Origin: Clostridium ljungdahlii | Lineage (GTDB): Bacteria > Bacillota > Clostridia > Clostridiales > Clostridiaceae | Direction: 5' to 3' | Assembly (NCBI RefSeq): GCF_001636845.1 | Contig: NZ_LITT01000011.1 | Span: 62,001-126,000, forward strand | Length of the DNA stretch: 64,000 bases | Shown here: one piece after another, positions 51,886 to 60,386 of the stretch | How the letters are laid out: each line of letters begins with the position of its first letter | Numbering within the stretch: position 1 is the first letter of the stretch | Program-made: the position numbers and the translations under genes | Notes under the pieces: model-generated | The model's database searches: none | Seen by the model: only the letters and a program-made list of their open reading frames with translations | What the model was told of the DNA's origin: nothing

Positions 51886-52019
51886 GTAGTTCGCCTTTCT
51901 GCAGTGTATAAATTAAAATTATTTTTTATTATGATATGGAAATTGTAAATAGATTATTCTAATTTAAATACCCAGTTTCTTTGAATTTTAGAGCTGCCCC
52001 AAAATAGCATTGAATCTGC

Positions 52020-52052
52020 ATTATTTTCAATAAAAATTAAAATCAGGTTAAA
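52020..52052 (-). promoter_or_regulatory. Direct-repeat regulator site and promoter of the LmbE-type gene
   Basis: On the minus strand TTTAACC-TGAT-TTTAATT (52052-52035), then 9 bases, then -10 AATAAT (52025-52020). It lies back to back with the next site. Confidence 0.65.
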
Positions 52053-52072
52053 AAATGTCTAATTAACTATTT

Positions 52073-52105
52073 TTTAATCTAATTTTAATGATTTAGATGT
52101 ATAAT
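52073..52105 (+). promoter_or_regulatory. Direct-repeat regulator site and promoter of the sunset-domain gene
   Basis: TTTAATC-TAAT-TTTAATG (52073-52090), then 9 bases, then a perfect -10 TATAAT (52100-52105). Confidence 0.78.
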
Positions 52106-52137
52106 GCATAAAAATATTTAAATTTGGAAGTGTTATT

Positions 52138-52758
52138 ATGATTGAGTGGATATTTTACTGTATAGGAATCATATTTATGATGCTTTTTTTGAAATCCATA
52201 TTAATTAAACCTATATTTTTCAGAGAGAAGTGGCAAGCTGGACTTGGATATGGATTGCCGGCAATTTTATATTTTTTACTGTTTGTCTTAATGCTTAATT
52301 CAGAATATGCCCTTAGTCAGATAGATATTAAAAATCAATATCCAATGTCAGGGAAAACACAGGTAGCTGTTAGCGGTACTGTTACTCCAAGTAACCCCAG
52401 CAGTAACCAACAAACTAGTTTATATTCTTTTGGAACTGTAGGCAGTTCTGTAAATTTTCAAAATGGACTTATTAACTTGCAAAATGATCTCATTTCAGTA
52501 CAGAATGATTTTAATACTTTACAGAGCAATTTTGGACAAAGCAGTACTAATCCAATTTATACTTATAGCACTGACAGTAAAGATAAATTGTATGTAGATG
52601 CAAATGGTAAAGGAACTATTATAGGAGATACCAGTAACAACACATATCATATTCCAGGAAGTTCTTCTTACAATAATGAAATGAAGAATACTAAAAATAG
52701 CGTTTATTTTACAACAACATGGGCTGCAGAGTGTGCAGGGTATAAAGCTTCTAAGTAA
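52138..52758 (+). CDS. Membrane protein with C-terminal sunset-like domain
   Basis: 206 residues. Two membrane helices at the start (IFYCIGIIFMMLFLKSI and GLPAILYFLLFVLMLNSEYAL) precede a Ser/Asn/Gln-rich linker with a coiled-coil-like INLQNDLISVQNDFNTLQSNF. The C-terminus GTIIGDTSNNTYHIPGSSSYNN...VYFTTTWAAECAGYKASK has the YH.PG...Y......F.t...A...GY.aak pattern of small 'sunset' modules found after surface domains. The function is unknown; the regulator site upstream places it in the envelope regulon. It is a single-gene unit. Confidence 0.78.
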   Translation: MIEWIFYCIGIIFMMLFLKSILIKPIFFREKWQAGLGYGLPAILYFLLFVLMLNSEYALSQIDIKNQYPMSGKTQVAVSGTVTPSNPSSNQQTSLYSFGTVGSSVNFQNGLINLQNDLISVQNDFNTLQSNFGQSSTNPIYTYSTDSKDKLYVDANGKGTIIGDTSNNTYHIPGSSSYNNEMKNTKNSVYFTTTWAAECAGYKASK

Positions 52759-52858
52759 CATAATTTTAACATTATGATTGCTTAAAAAATATTTACAACT
52801 GAGGAATATATGTATATAATAAGTAATAGATTATTATTAATTGAAAATATAATAACAT

Positions 52859-53040
52859 TGTTAGGTGAGATTACTGTACAAGATATACGCTACTGCCCAG
52901 AAATGTCGAGAGACGCCAATGGGTGAGCAGGTACTACCGGATTAAGGTTTTACTTAATGTAGCTGACAACATTCATAGAAATATGAATGTCTATGATCTA
53001 AGCTTTACAGAGTCAAAACTCAACGAGTGAAGATGTGCTA
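52859..53040 (+). promoter_or_regulatory. M-box (ykoK) magnesium riboswitch
   Basis: The conserved core is easily recognised: TTAGGTGAGATTACTGTACA, GCTACTGCCCAGAAATGTC, GAGAGACGCCAATGGGTGAG, CTACCGGATTAAGG, CTTAATGTAGCTGACAAC and the 3' strand CAGAGTCAAAACTCAACGAG. M-boxes fold when Mg2+ is high and then allow a terminator to form; that terminator is at 53069-53103. The genes downstream encode an MgtE-like regulatory protein and an NRAMP-related transporter. Confidence 0.95.
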
Positions 53041-53068
53041 TTTTTGTTTTGGAATTTATCAAGAATCC

Positions 53069-53103
53069 AATCTCTTCATTTTGTTGTGAAGAGATTTTTT
53101 TAT
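53069..53103 (+). terminator. M-box expression-platform terminator
   Basis: AATCTCTTCA / TGAAGAGATT stem with an eight-base loop and seven to eight T. It should form when magnesium is plentiful. Confidence 0.9.
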
Positions 53104-53177
53104 TGTATAAATTATTTTTACATATTTGTAATGAAAATGTATAAGAACTATTTCAAATTATAAATCTAAGGAGAGTG

Positions 53178-53246
53178 ATGAATTTAATGGACGGTGACCC
53201 GCATTATAAATATGACAATAAAAGTTTATTATTAGAAAATATATGA
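53178..53246 (+). CDS. Possible 22-residue leader ORF
   Basis: An open frame MNLMDGDPHYKYDNKSLLLENI with AAGGAGAG a few bases before its ATG. It lies between the M-box terminator and the MgtE-like gene and is followed by a GTGTAC...GTACAC hairpin (53249-53279). It is acidic with one Pro, as are some Mg2+-sensing leader peptides, but homology is not claimed. It could be a regulatory upstream ORF or chance. Confidence 0.4.
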   Translation: MNLMDGDPHYKYDNKSLLLENI

Positions 53247-53303
53247 GAGTGTACCTGCATTAAATTCTGCATTGTACACCTCGTAAGAAAAGGAGTGGGT
53301 GCA

Positions 53304-54530
53304 ATGCAATTTACAAGTGTTTATTTAAGTAGAATATTGGGTAATAAAATTTATACGACTAGTAAGGAAGTAATAGGAATTTTAAAGGATGTAGCTGTTG
53401 ATGTGAATTTCCAAAATCCTAAAGTTACCATAGCTGTTGTTAAAACAAAAGAAGGAATAAGATTTATTGGTTTTGATAATATAAATGTTTCTAAAGAAAA
53501 AGGACAATATGTTTTAATGTGTAGTGAGGTTCAAGATAAAGATTTAGGTGACTGTATGTTACTGAAAAAGTATGTTTTGGATAAACAGATTGTTGATGTT
53601 AACGGAAGAAAGGTAGTTAGAGCTAATGATGTTAGATTAGTTATATTACCATCAGGTATGTTCATTGCAGCAGTAGATATTGGTATGGATGGTCTATTAA
53701 GAAGGATTGGAATTGCTAAGCCACTAAAGAGATTAGGATTTAAAATATCAAGTAAACTAATGTTATGGGATGACATTCAAACGGCTTTTACTTCAAAAGA
53801 CATTTTACTTTCAAAAAGTTATAATAAACTATCCACACTTCATCCTTCAGATCTTGCAGATATAATTGAGGATTTTGATGTAAATACTGGGGCAATTATT
53901 TTCTCTAGCTTAGATAACGCAAAAGCTGCAGATGTATTAGAAGAGCTAGAAGAAGATGTACAGGTAAACTTGATCAAAACATTATCTACAGATAAGGCAG
54001 CTGATATTTTGGAAGAAATGCCAGCAGATGAAGCTGCAGATGTTTTAGATGGATTAAATGAAAATAAAGCAGAAGAATTGCTTAATAATATGGAGAAAGA
54101 AATTTCAGATGAAGTAAGAGAACTTATGGAATATGAAGAATATCTAGTGGGAAGTATTATGAATACTGATTTTATATCATGTCCCATTTATTACACAGTA
54201 GCTGATGTAGTAAATGATATTTGTCAATCAAAAGAGGAAATCGATGAACTTTATTATGTTTATGTTGTAAGTGATGAAAATAAGCTTGTAGGAATAGTAT
54301 CTTTAAGAGATTTAATTATTTCCAAACAGGATAAAAAGTTAGAAGATATTATGATTAAAGAAGTTATATATATGAGAGATACAGATGAAATAAGGGATTT
54401 AGTTAAAGCTGTATCAAAGTATAACCTATTTTCTATACCTGTAATTGATGAACAAATGCATATCATAGGGATTGTTAATATAAATGATATTTTCTATGAA
54501 ATTACTAAGTCCAATAAAAGGTATAGATAG
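53304..54530 (+). CDS. Soluble PRC-barrel/MgtE-N/CBS protein
   Basis: About 408 residues from ATG 53304 (AAAGGAG 8 bases upstream). Two PRC-barrel-like parts at the start (about 1-150), an MgtE intracellular N domain (about 175-285: LHPSDLADIIEDFDVNTGAIIFSSLDNAKAADVLEELEED...), and two CBS domains (about 290-405: VGSIMNTDFISCPIYYTVADVV, VYVVSDENKLVGIVSLRDLI, VIDEQMHIIGIVNINDI). The membrane channel domain of MgtE is absent. In MgtE these cytoplasmic parts sense Mg2+. Overlap with the transporter gene suggests it gates or regulates that transporter. Confidence 0.9.
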   Translation: MQFTSVYLSRILGNKIYTTSKEVIGILKDVAVDVNFQNPKVTIAVVKTKEGIRFIGFDNINVSKEKGQYVLMCSEVQDKDLGDCMLLKKYVLDKQIVDVNGRKVVRANDVRLVILPSGMFIAAVDIGMDGLLRRIGIAKPLKRLGFKISSKLMLWDDIQTAFTSKDILLSKSYNKLSTLHPSDLADIIEDFDVNTGAIIFSSLDNAKAADVLEELEEDVQVNLIKTLSTDKAADILEEMPADEAADVLDGLNENKAEELLNNMEKEISDEVRELMEYEEYLVGSIMNTDFISCPIYYTVADVVNDICQSKEEIDELYYVYVVSDENKLVGIVSLRDLIISKQDKKLEDIMIKEVIYMRDTDEIRDLVKAVSKYNLFSIPVIDEQMHIIGIVNINDIFYEITKSNKRYR

Positions 54531-54544
54531 TGGGGGTGCTAATG

Positions 54545-55798
54545 ATGAATGCAAAGAGAAAAACATGGATGGCAAATCTATTGATATTTTTAAGTGTTTT
54601 AGGTCCTGGAATTATAACAGGTAGTGTAGATAATGATGCAGGTGGTATTACAACATATTCTGTAGCAGGTGCTACCTATGGTTACAAATTACTTTGGTCA
54701 TTAATCCCATGCTTTATTGTGCTTCTTGTAGTGCAGGAAATGAATGCTAGGATGGGTATAGTTACAGGTAAAGGATTGGCAGATTTAATTAGAGAAAATT
54801 TTGGTGTTAAGGTAACTTTCTTTATATTTATTGGATTAATCATTGCAGATATAGGAAATACAGCTACTGAGTTTGCAGGCGTTGCAGGTAGTATGCAGAT
54901 TTTTGGAGTAAGCAAATATATATCTGTGCCACTAGCTGCTATTGCAGTATGGATTCTAGTAGTAAAGGGTACTTATAAGACTACTGAAAAACTATTTTTG
55001 GTTTTTAGCATATTTTTGTTATCCTATGTTGGTTCTGCACTTTTTGCTAGACCAGATTGGCATGAAATAGGACATGCGTTAATTCATCCTGCGATTGAAA
55101 CTAATTATGACTATATAAGTACAGTTATTGGTATGGTGGGAACTACTATTGCTCCCTGGATGCAGTTTTATATGCAGTCAGCAGTTATAGAAAAAGGACT
55201 TAAGATGGAAGAATTTAAATACGAATTTTGGGATGTTGTTGTTGGAAGCGTTATTACAGTAGTAGTTGCTTTCTTTATAATTGTAGCTTGTGGTGCAACC
55301 CTTCATAAAAGTGGAATTCAAATAAATGAGGCTAAAGATGCTGCATTAGCGTTAAAGCCGCTTGCTGGAGCTTTTGCTTCTCAAATTTTTGCTTTTGGAT
55401 TATTTATAGCTTCTATTTTTTCGGCTACAATACTACCTTTGGCTACAGCATTTTATATTTGTGAAGCGTTTGGTTTTGAAGCTGGTATAAATAAAACATT
55501 AAAAGAAGCACCACAGTTTTTTACACTATTTACTATAATAATTATTATTGGAATTGGTATTATATTGATTCCAGGCGCACCTTTAATTCAGATAACATTA
55601 TGGTCACAGGTTATAAATGGTGTGTTACTTCCCGTAGTTTTAATTTGTATGATGCTTATGGTAAATAATACAGATATTATGGGCGAATATGTAAATGGTA
55701 GAACTAAAAACCTAGTTGGATGGGTAACTATTATAGTTTTAATTATACTAACAGCTATTTTAACTTTTGCTCCTATCGTAACTGCTTTTAAAAAATAG
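54545..55798 (+). CDS. NRAMP-related magnesium transporter (NRMT type)
   Basis: About 417 residues, 11 or so membrane helices of the NRAMP fold. The TM1 metal motif, normally DPGN, reads SVDNDAGGI. The TM6 motif, normally A-x-x-MPHN, reads TTIAPWMQ, with Ala where the metal-selecting Met would be. Loss of that Met is the mark of clostridial NRAMP-related proteins shown to carry Mg2+ instead of Mn2+/Fe2+. The M-box upstream agrees. ATG 54545 gives the better spacing to GGGGGTG; ATG 54542 is possible. It directly follows the MgtE-N/CBS gene. Confidence 0.92.
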   Translation: MNAKRKTWMANLLIFLSVLGPGIITGSVDNDAGGITTYSVAGATYGYKLLWSLIPCFIVLLVVQEMNARMGIVTGKGLADLIRENFGVKVTFFIFIGLIIADIGNTATEFAGVAGSMQIFGVSKYISVPLAAIAVWILVVKGTYKTTEKLFLVFSIFLLSYVGSALFARPDWHEIGHALIHPAIETNYDYISTVIGMVGTTIAPWMQFYMQSAVIEKGLKMEEFKYEFWDVVVGSVITVVVAFFIIVACGATLHKSGIQINEAKDAALALKPLAGAFASQIFAFGLFIASIFSATILPLATAFYICEAFGFEAGINKTLKEAPQFFTLFTIIIIIGIGIILIPGAPLIQITLWSQVINGVLLPVVLICMMLMVNNTDIMGEYVNGRTKNLVGWVTIIVLIILTAILTFAPIVTAFKK

Positions 55799-55857
55799 AG
55801 TAAAAAAAATAAAAGTCAGCATTGGGGAATGGCTTTTATTTTTTTACTCTATTTTTT
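55790..55857. terminator. Bidirectional terminator between transporter and MFS gene
   Basis: Long stem: AAAAATAGAGTAAAAAAA and TAAAAGTCA pair with TGGCTTTTA and TTTTTTTACTCTATTTTT around GCATTGGGGAA. It includes the stop codon of the transporter gene and reaches to the end of the MFS gene. Confidence 0.85.
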
Positions 55858-55860
55858 AAT

Positions 55861-57074
55861 TTATGCCACCTGTTTCGTTTTGTGCTGGTTAATAAGTGCG
55901 ATAATGCACCCTATTGCTGCAATCAAAAATATTATTGCCAATACCCCTATGCCAACAGAATAGCTGTATATATCGCTGATCCCGCCAATAACCGGAGGAC
56001 CAAAAGTTTGCCCGACATCCATAAGAGTACTCATTATCCCAAGAGAGGCCCCCAGTTGCCCCTCGTGAGCAACATCTGCAGCTAGTGCACTGGTACTTGC
56101 AGTGATTAAGGCAAAACCAAGTCCGTATATGAATATCAAAGGAATAATGGCAAATGTGGATTTCAAAAGGGCCAGAAGAAAGAAGGATATGCTGCATGTT
56201 AGCAGACCTGTAACCATCATAGGCAGACGTCCAAACTGATCTGATGCTCTGCCAAACAGTGGTTTGAACAGAATTATTCCAACTAATTGTATACCCAGCA
56301 GAATGCCAATTTCACCTGTAGGCATATAAAGTTGTTTTGCATATAAAGGGAATACCATTTCAAATGCACCATAGGCAAAGTACGAACAAGCTTCAAGTAT
56401 TCCCACCAGAAGAAGTGGACGATAGTTAAGCAGTCTCCATAATTTTTTAAAGAAAGAAATATTTTCTGCCTTATATTTTTTCACTTTAGCAGCTTCTTTA
56501 TTTTCGGTATCTTTTGATTTGTGAAAAAACCGAATTGCAAAGGTTAAAGCCAAAATACCTGCAATACCTGCAATAAGATAGACACGTACATATCCACCAG
56601 CTTGATAGGCGGTACCACCAACAGTTGGAGCCAAGGCACGGCCAATTATTGTTGCAGAGGAATAAAGAGATAAATTTTCTCCAGTATTCTTGCTGCTAAA
56701 GGCTGCAATAGTAGCCATGGCCACAGGACCGAATGCAGCTGTTGCAAAACCATGATAGAAACGAACAACACCAAGCTGCAAAGGATCATGAATCAATAGA
56801 TAAAAAAAGGTGCACTTGCAAATATTAACAGGGAGCCTATAAGAATTTTCTTGTATCCAAAACGATCAGCCAAATCTCCTGCGAGATAGCTTATCAAAAT
56901 TCCGGGTATAGTGGATGCTGATGCAATCCAGCCAATTTGTATACCAGTTGCTCCTAAACTTTTTGCGAATATGGGCAAAATAGGAGATTTTGATATGGTA
57001 GAACTAAATATTGCCAAAGCTCCGCAGCATCCAATCATAAGAACCATGCGAAGTCCATTTGAAATGTTCTTCAA
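55861..57074 (-). pseudogene. MFS drug-efflux-type transporter, frameshifted in a poly-T run
   Basis: Two adjacent frames together make one 12-helix MFS protein of about 404 residues. The first 93 codons (TTG 57074 behind AGGAGG; MVLMIGCCGALAIFSSTISKSPILPIF, LAGDLADRFGYKKILIG) end at ASAPFFIY. The rest resumes as IHDPLQLGVVRFYHGFATAAFGP..., with the second-half motif LFGRASDQFGRLPMM. One extra T in the seven-T run (minus strand, 56802-56808) would join them as SAPFFYLLIHDPLQL. The gene is visibly more GC-rich than its surroundings, suggesting transfer. The disruption may be real or a sequence error. Confidence 0.85.
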
Positions 57075-57093
57075 AATTCATTCCTCCTAAAAT

Positions 57094-57555
57094 TTAATAT
57101 GAAGGTATTTCCTTCTGAGTTGGTTCTAACTTATAATCTTCACGTAAATTCCAAAAAATTTTAAACTGCAGTTTTTCAATATCTCTTTGCTGTTTATAAC
57201 TGATGCGAAGTACAGCATTTTCAGGAATTACAATATCCTTGTCTATGTCATCCAAAATACATTTTATGTTTCGGTCTCCTTCTTTTAGAGTAGACAAAGC
57301 TTGAGAAATATCGCTAAATAAAGCAGTGGAACTGCCTGGTATATCTTTAGTAATGCTGTACATTTCATTTTTGTTGATGTAATTAATAGAATCCCCACAG
57401 GCAACCCAGTTTATTAGAGCTTCTTTACTAAATCGCCACTCTCTTCCTATTTTTCTTGCAGGTATATGTTCTTCCCTCAATAATTTGATAAGCGTTTTTT
57501 CACTGACTCCCAAAAATTTAATAGCTTGTTCAAGGTTTAAAATCTCATTATTCAT
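57094..57555 (-). CDS. Excisionase-type helix-turn-helix regulator
   Basis: 153 residues. The N-terminus is an excisionase/MerR-like DNA-binding domain (LNLEQAIKFLGVSEKTLIKLLREEHIPARKIGREWRFSKEALINWV). The remainder (about 60-150) is an unrecognised alpha/beta domain with SSTALFSDISQALSTLKEGDRNIKCILDDIDKDIVIPE. It starts 19 bases before the MFS gene on the same strand, so it is probably its regulator. The ligand is unknown. Confidence 0.8.
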   Translation of the reverse strand: MNNEILNLEQAIKFLGVSEKTLIKLLREEHIPARKIGREWRFSKEALINWVACGDSINYINKNEMYSITKDIPGSSTALFSDISQALSTLKEGDRNIKCILDDIDKDIVIPENAVLRISYKQQRDIEKLQFKIFWNLREDYKLEPTQKEIPSY

Positions 57556-57930
57556 AATATGGCATACATCTCCTCTCTTCTTTTTAATAATAATACATTT
57601 TAAGTATACTATTTTTTGTAACTAAATTAAATATAAAACAGCAATTAAAGGTATTTAATATACATTTAACAGTATTTAATAGGCATATAATTGCAGCAAT
57701 TTTTATAATGGTTTTTACATTAATTATTTAGTTATTAATTTATGGTACTTTTCATAGCAACAACCTTTTATATAATAGTTTAATGTTTAAGTCATTGGTT
57801 TTACTATGATTAAATTATTATTCGTAAGTATTTAAAAATTGGAATGAATAAATCAAATTTAAGTATTTTGTTCCTGGCATTTCCCATCACATTCCCAAAA
57901 ATATATTTCAAAAAGATTTAAAATTTAGTG
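57556..57930. other. Intergenic region before the trp promoter, nothing recognised
   Basis: About 375 very A+T-rich bases between the regulator gene and the trp promoter. I see no reading frame with a ribosome site and no repeat. The promoter of the minus-strand regulator should be near 57560-57620. Confidence 0.4.
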
Positions 57931-57959
57931 TTGACAACGGGAAAAAAAAGCTTTAATAT
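57931..57959 (+). promoter_or_regulatory. trp operon promoter
   Basis: Perfect TTGACA (57931-57936), exactly 17 bases, TAATAT (57954-57959). Transcription should begin near 57966, at the head of the T-box leader. Confidence 0.88.
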
Positions 57960-57965
57960 ATAAAA

Positions 57966-58317
57966 CAAGTTAGTAATATAAAACCTGTGAAAAGAAATAG
58001 TAAATATGGAAATTTAGTTTAAGCGAATTTGGGGTAGTGTAAGCCAAGTACTGTAGTCTGTATTGAATGGGTCTTGGAGGTGTAATGCAAAATTATAGTA
58101 GCAAAAACCGGTAGTCTACCGTTAAAAGGACAGGGTATCGAGTAAATCTGTACCTGGAAAAGATAGTTTGTATTTAGGTGGCATAACGAAATTTAACATT
58201 TCGTCCTTTAAGGATGGGATGTTTTTTATTTTTTCAAAAAATTCACCATAAATAGAGATTAATTTGGGTGGCAGCGCGGTCATTTCGTCCCAGTTTAAGG
58301 ATGAGATGGCCTTTTTT
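57966..58317 (+). promoter_or_regulatory. Trp-specific T-box leader with tandem T-box/terminator modules
   Basis: Stem I carries the specifier TGG (58068-58070, context GAATGGGTC). Two T-box decision modules follow. The first has AGGTGGCATAACG (58176-58188) and a terminator (58196-58206 paired with 58212-58222, then six T). The second has GGGTGGCAGCGCG (58266-58278) and a terminator (58278-58290 paired with 58299-58311, then six T). Only about 40 bases separate them, so there is no second stem I. Uncharged tRNA-Trp binding lets transcription go on; here two sequential terminators must be overcome. Confidence 0.92.
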
Positions 58318-58348
58318 GTATAATTTTAAATTAAAGAGGTGGTATTTT

Positions 58349-59779
58349 GTGATCAATCTTAAAAAAGAAGAATTTTATTATTATAAAGGTTTGAAAAAGA
58401 CGTTTCCTTTATTTATAAAGATAAATGGAGATGAGATTACCCCTATAGGTATTTACTACAGTTTGGAAGGAAAAAATAAATTCTTATTTGAAAGTATATA
58501 TTCTGAAAATGAAATAGGCAGGTATTCTTTTGCAGGAATGAATCCCTATAGGAAGATAAAAAGCTGCGGAAATGAAATATGTGTAGAAGATGAAAGTGGA
58601 GTAAGAAGTGTTCAGGGAAAAGTATTGGATTATATAAAAAAATATTTAAATGTACCTTATGATAACCTTGGGCTTTCCATACCATTTACAGGAGGAGCTA
58701 TAGGTTATGCAGGATATGATGTGATAAGGCAGTATGAGAAGCTGCCGGGTGAAAATGAAGATTCTTTAAAAACACCAGAAGCATATCTCATGTTTTATAG
58801 ATCTTTTGTGTGTTATGACCATTTTAAACATGAAGTTTATTTTATTTACAATGTGGCAGAAGATGATGATTGTTCTTATGAAAGTATTGTAGATTCTCTG
58901 GAAAGTTTGAAAGACATGATATGTATAAGTAATGTGATTCATAAACTTTCAGAAGTTGATAAATGTAAAAAATTTACATCAAACGTTTCAAAAGAAAAAT
59001 ACTGCAGCATGGTAGAAGAAGCAAAAGAATACATAAAAGCTGGGGATATATTTCAGGTAGTTTTGTCACAAAGGCTAAAATTTGAAAGTACTTCAGATCC
59101 CTTTGAAGTGTATAGAAGATTAAGAGCTAAAAATCCTTCACCTTATCTTTTTTATATAGATTTTGAAGAATTTAAAGTAGCAGGTTCCTCTCCAGAAAGC
59201 TTAGTAAGTGTAAAGAATGGACGGGTTATGACTAATCCTATAGCGGGTGCAAGACCTAGGGGAAAAAATTTGGAAGAGGATTTAAAATTAAAAAAGGAAT
59301 TGTTAGAAGATGAAAAGGAAAGAGCGGAACACGTGATGTTAGTTGATCTTGGGAGAAATGACATAGGAAAAATAAGTGAGTTTGGAAGTGTAAAACTAGA
59401 TAGATTTATGGATGTAGATTTTTACTCTCATGTTATGCATATAGTTTCCAAGGTTTCAGGAGATTTGAGAAAAGATTTGGGATATTTAGATGGGTTAATA
59501 TCTTGTTTGCCCGTAGGAACTGTGTCTGGAGCACCTAAAATAAGGGCTATGGAGATAATTGATGAGCTTGAAGATAGTAAAAGAGGTATATATGCTGGTG
59601 CAGTTGGATACTTTTCCCTTAATGGAAATATGGATACCTGCATTGCCATAAGAACCATACTATTTAAAGATGGTCATGCATATGTTCAGGCTGGTGCAGG
59701 AATTGTGTATGACTCTGTTCCAGAAAGAGAATATCAGGAAACGTTAAATAAAGCTATGGCTATGATAGAGGTGATATAA
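58349..59779 (+). CDS. trpE: Anthranilate synthase component I
   Basis: 476 residues from GTG 58349, with GAGGTGG 7 bases upstream. An open frame reaching back to 58268 crosses the second terminator and is not a real extension. The N-terminal domain holds the tryptophan feedback segment (LFESIYSENEIGRYSFAGMNP). The chorismate-binding domain shows FKVAGSSPESLVSV, TNPIAGARPRG, AEHVMLVDLGRNDIGK, LPVGTVSGAPKIRAMEIIDELE and YVQAGAGIVYDSVPEREYQET. It makes anthranilate from chorismate with ammonia supplied by TrpG. First gene of the trp operon. Confidence 0.97.
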   Translation: MINLKKEEFYYYKGLKKTFPLFIKINGDEITPIGIYYSLEGKNKFLFESIYSENEIGRYSFAGMNPYRKIKSCGNEICVEDESGVRSVQGKVLDYIKKYLNVPYDNLGLSIPFTGGAIGYAGYDVIRQYEKLPGENEDSLKTPEAYLMFYRSFVCYDHFKHEVYFIYNVAEDDDCSYESIVDSLESLKDMICISNVIHKLSEVDKCKKFTSNVSKEKYCSMVEEAKEYIKAGDIFQVVLSQRLKFESTSDPFEVYRRLRAKNPSPYLFYIDFEEFKVAGSSPESLVSVKNGRVMTNPIAGARPRGKNLEEDLKLKKELLEDEKERAEHVMLVDLGRNDIGKISEFGSVKLDRFMDVDFYSHVMHIVSKVSGDLRKDLGYLDGLISCLPVGTVSGAPKIRAMEIIDELEDSKRGIYAGAVGYFSLNGNMDTCIAIRTILFKDGHAYVQAGAGIVYDSVPEREYQETLNKAMAMIEVI

Positions 59780-59780
59780 A

Positions 59781-60386
59781 ATGATACTTTTAATAGATAA
59801 TTATGATTCATTTACTTATAATCTTTACCAGTATATTGGTGAAATATATGAGGATATAAAAGTTTTTAGAAATGACAAAATATCACTGGATGAGATAAAG
59901 AGGTTAAATCCTGAAGGAATAATACTTTCCCCGGGACCAGGTATCCCTGAAAATGCAGGTATATGCATAGAGGTTATAAAAAGATTTGGAGGTAAGATAC
60001 CTATTTTGGGAATATGTCTAGGTCATCAGGCTATTGGATGTGCTTACGGTGGAAAAGTAGTGAGAGCAAACAATATAATGCATGGAAAGACATCAGAAGT
60101 AAGCATAGTCCAAAATAAATTATTTAAAAATTTGGAAAATTCTATAAATGTCATGAGATACCACTCTCTCATAATAGAAAAAAGCACTTTACCAGAAGAA
60201 CTTGAGGTAACGGCGGAAAGTTTGGATGACAGAGAAATAATGGCTGTGAAGCACAGAGAATATGAAGTTTATGGACTCCAATTTCATCCGGAATCAATTC
60301 TTACAGAGAAGGGAAAGCAAATAATAAAAAATTTTTTGGGGGGGATTTGTAATGTTACAGCAGACAATAGAGAAAATCATATGTAA
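59781..60386 (+). CDS. trpG: Anthranilate synthase component II (glutamine amidotransferase)
   Basis: 201 residues of class I amidotransferase type. [18 protein letters not shown] at the start, [15 protein letters not shown] (oxyanion region), the nucleophile Cys in [11 protein letters not shown], and the His-Glu of [10 protein letters not shown]. It frees ammonia from glutamine for TrpE. It starts 1 base after trpE and overlaps trpD by 35 bases, so the three are translationally coupled. The last ten or so residues (TADNRENHM) arise from the overlap. Confidence 0.97.
   Translation: MILLIDNYDSFTYNLYQYIGEIYEDIKVFRNDKISLDEIKRLNPEGIILSPGPGIPENAGICIEVIKRFGGKIPILGICLGHQAIGCAYGGKVVRANNIMHGKTSEVSIVQNKLFKNLENSINVMRYHSLIIEKSTLPEELEVTAESLDDREIMAVKHREYEVYGLQFHPESILTEKGKQIIKNFLGGICNVTADNRENHM

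Noticed and set aside
58268-58348. N-terminal extension of trpE giving MAARSFRPS...
   Set aside because: It lies in the second T-box terminator of the leader; GTG 58349 has a ribosome site at proper distance and gives a normal TrpE start.
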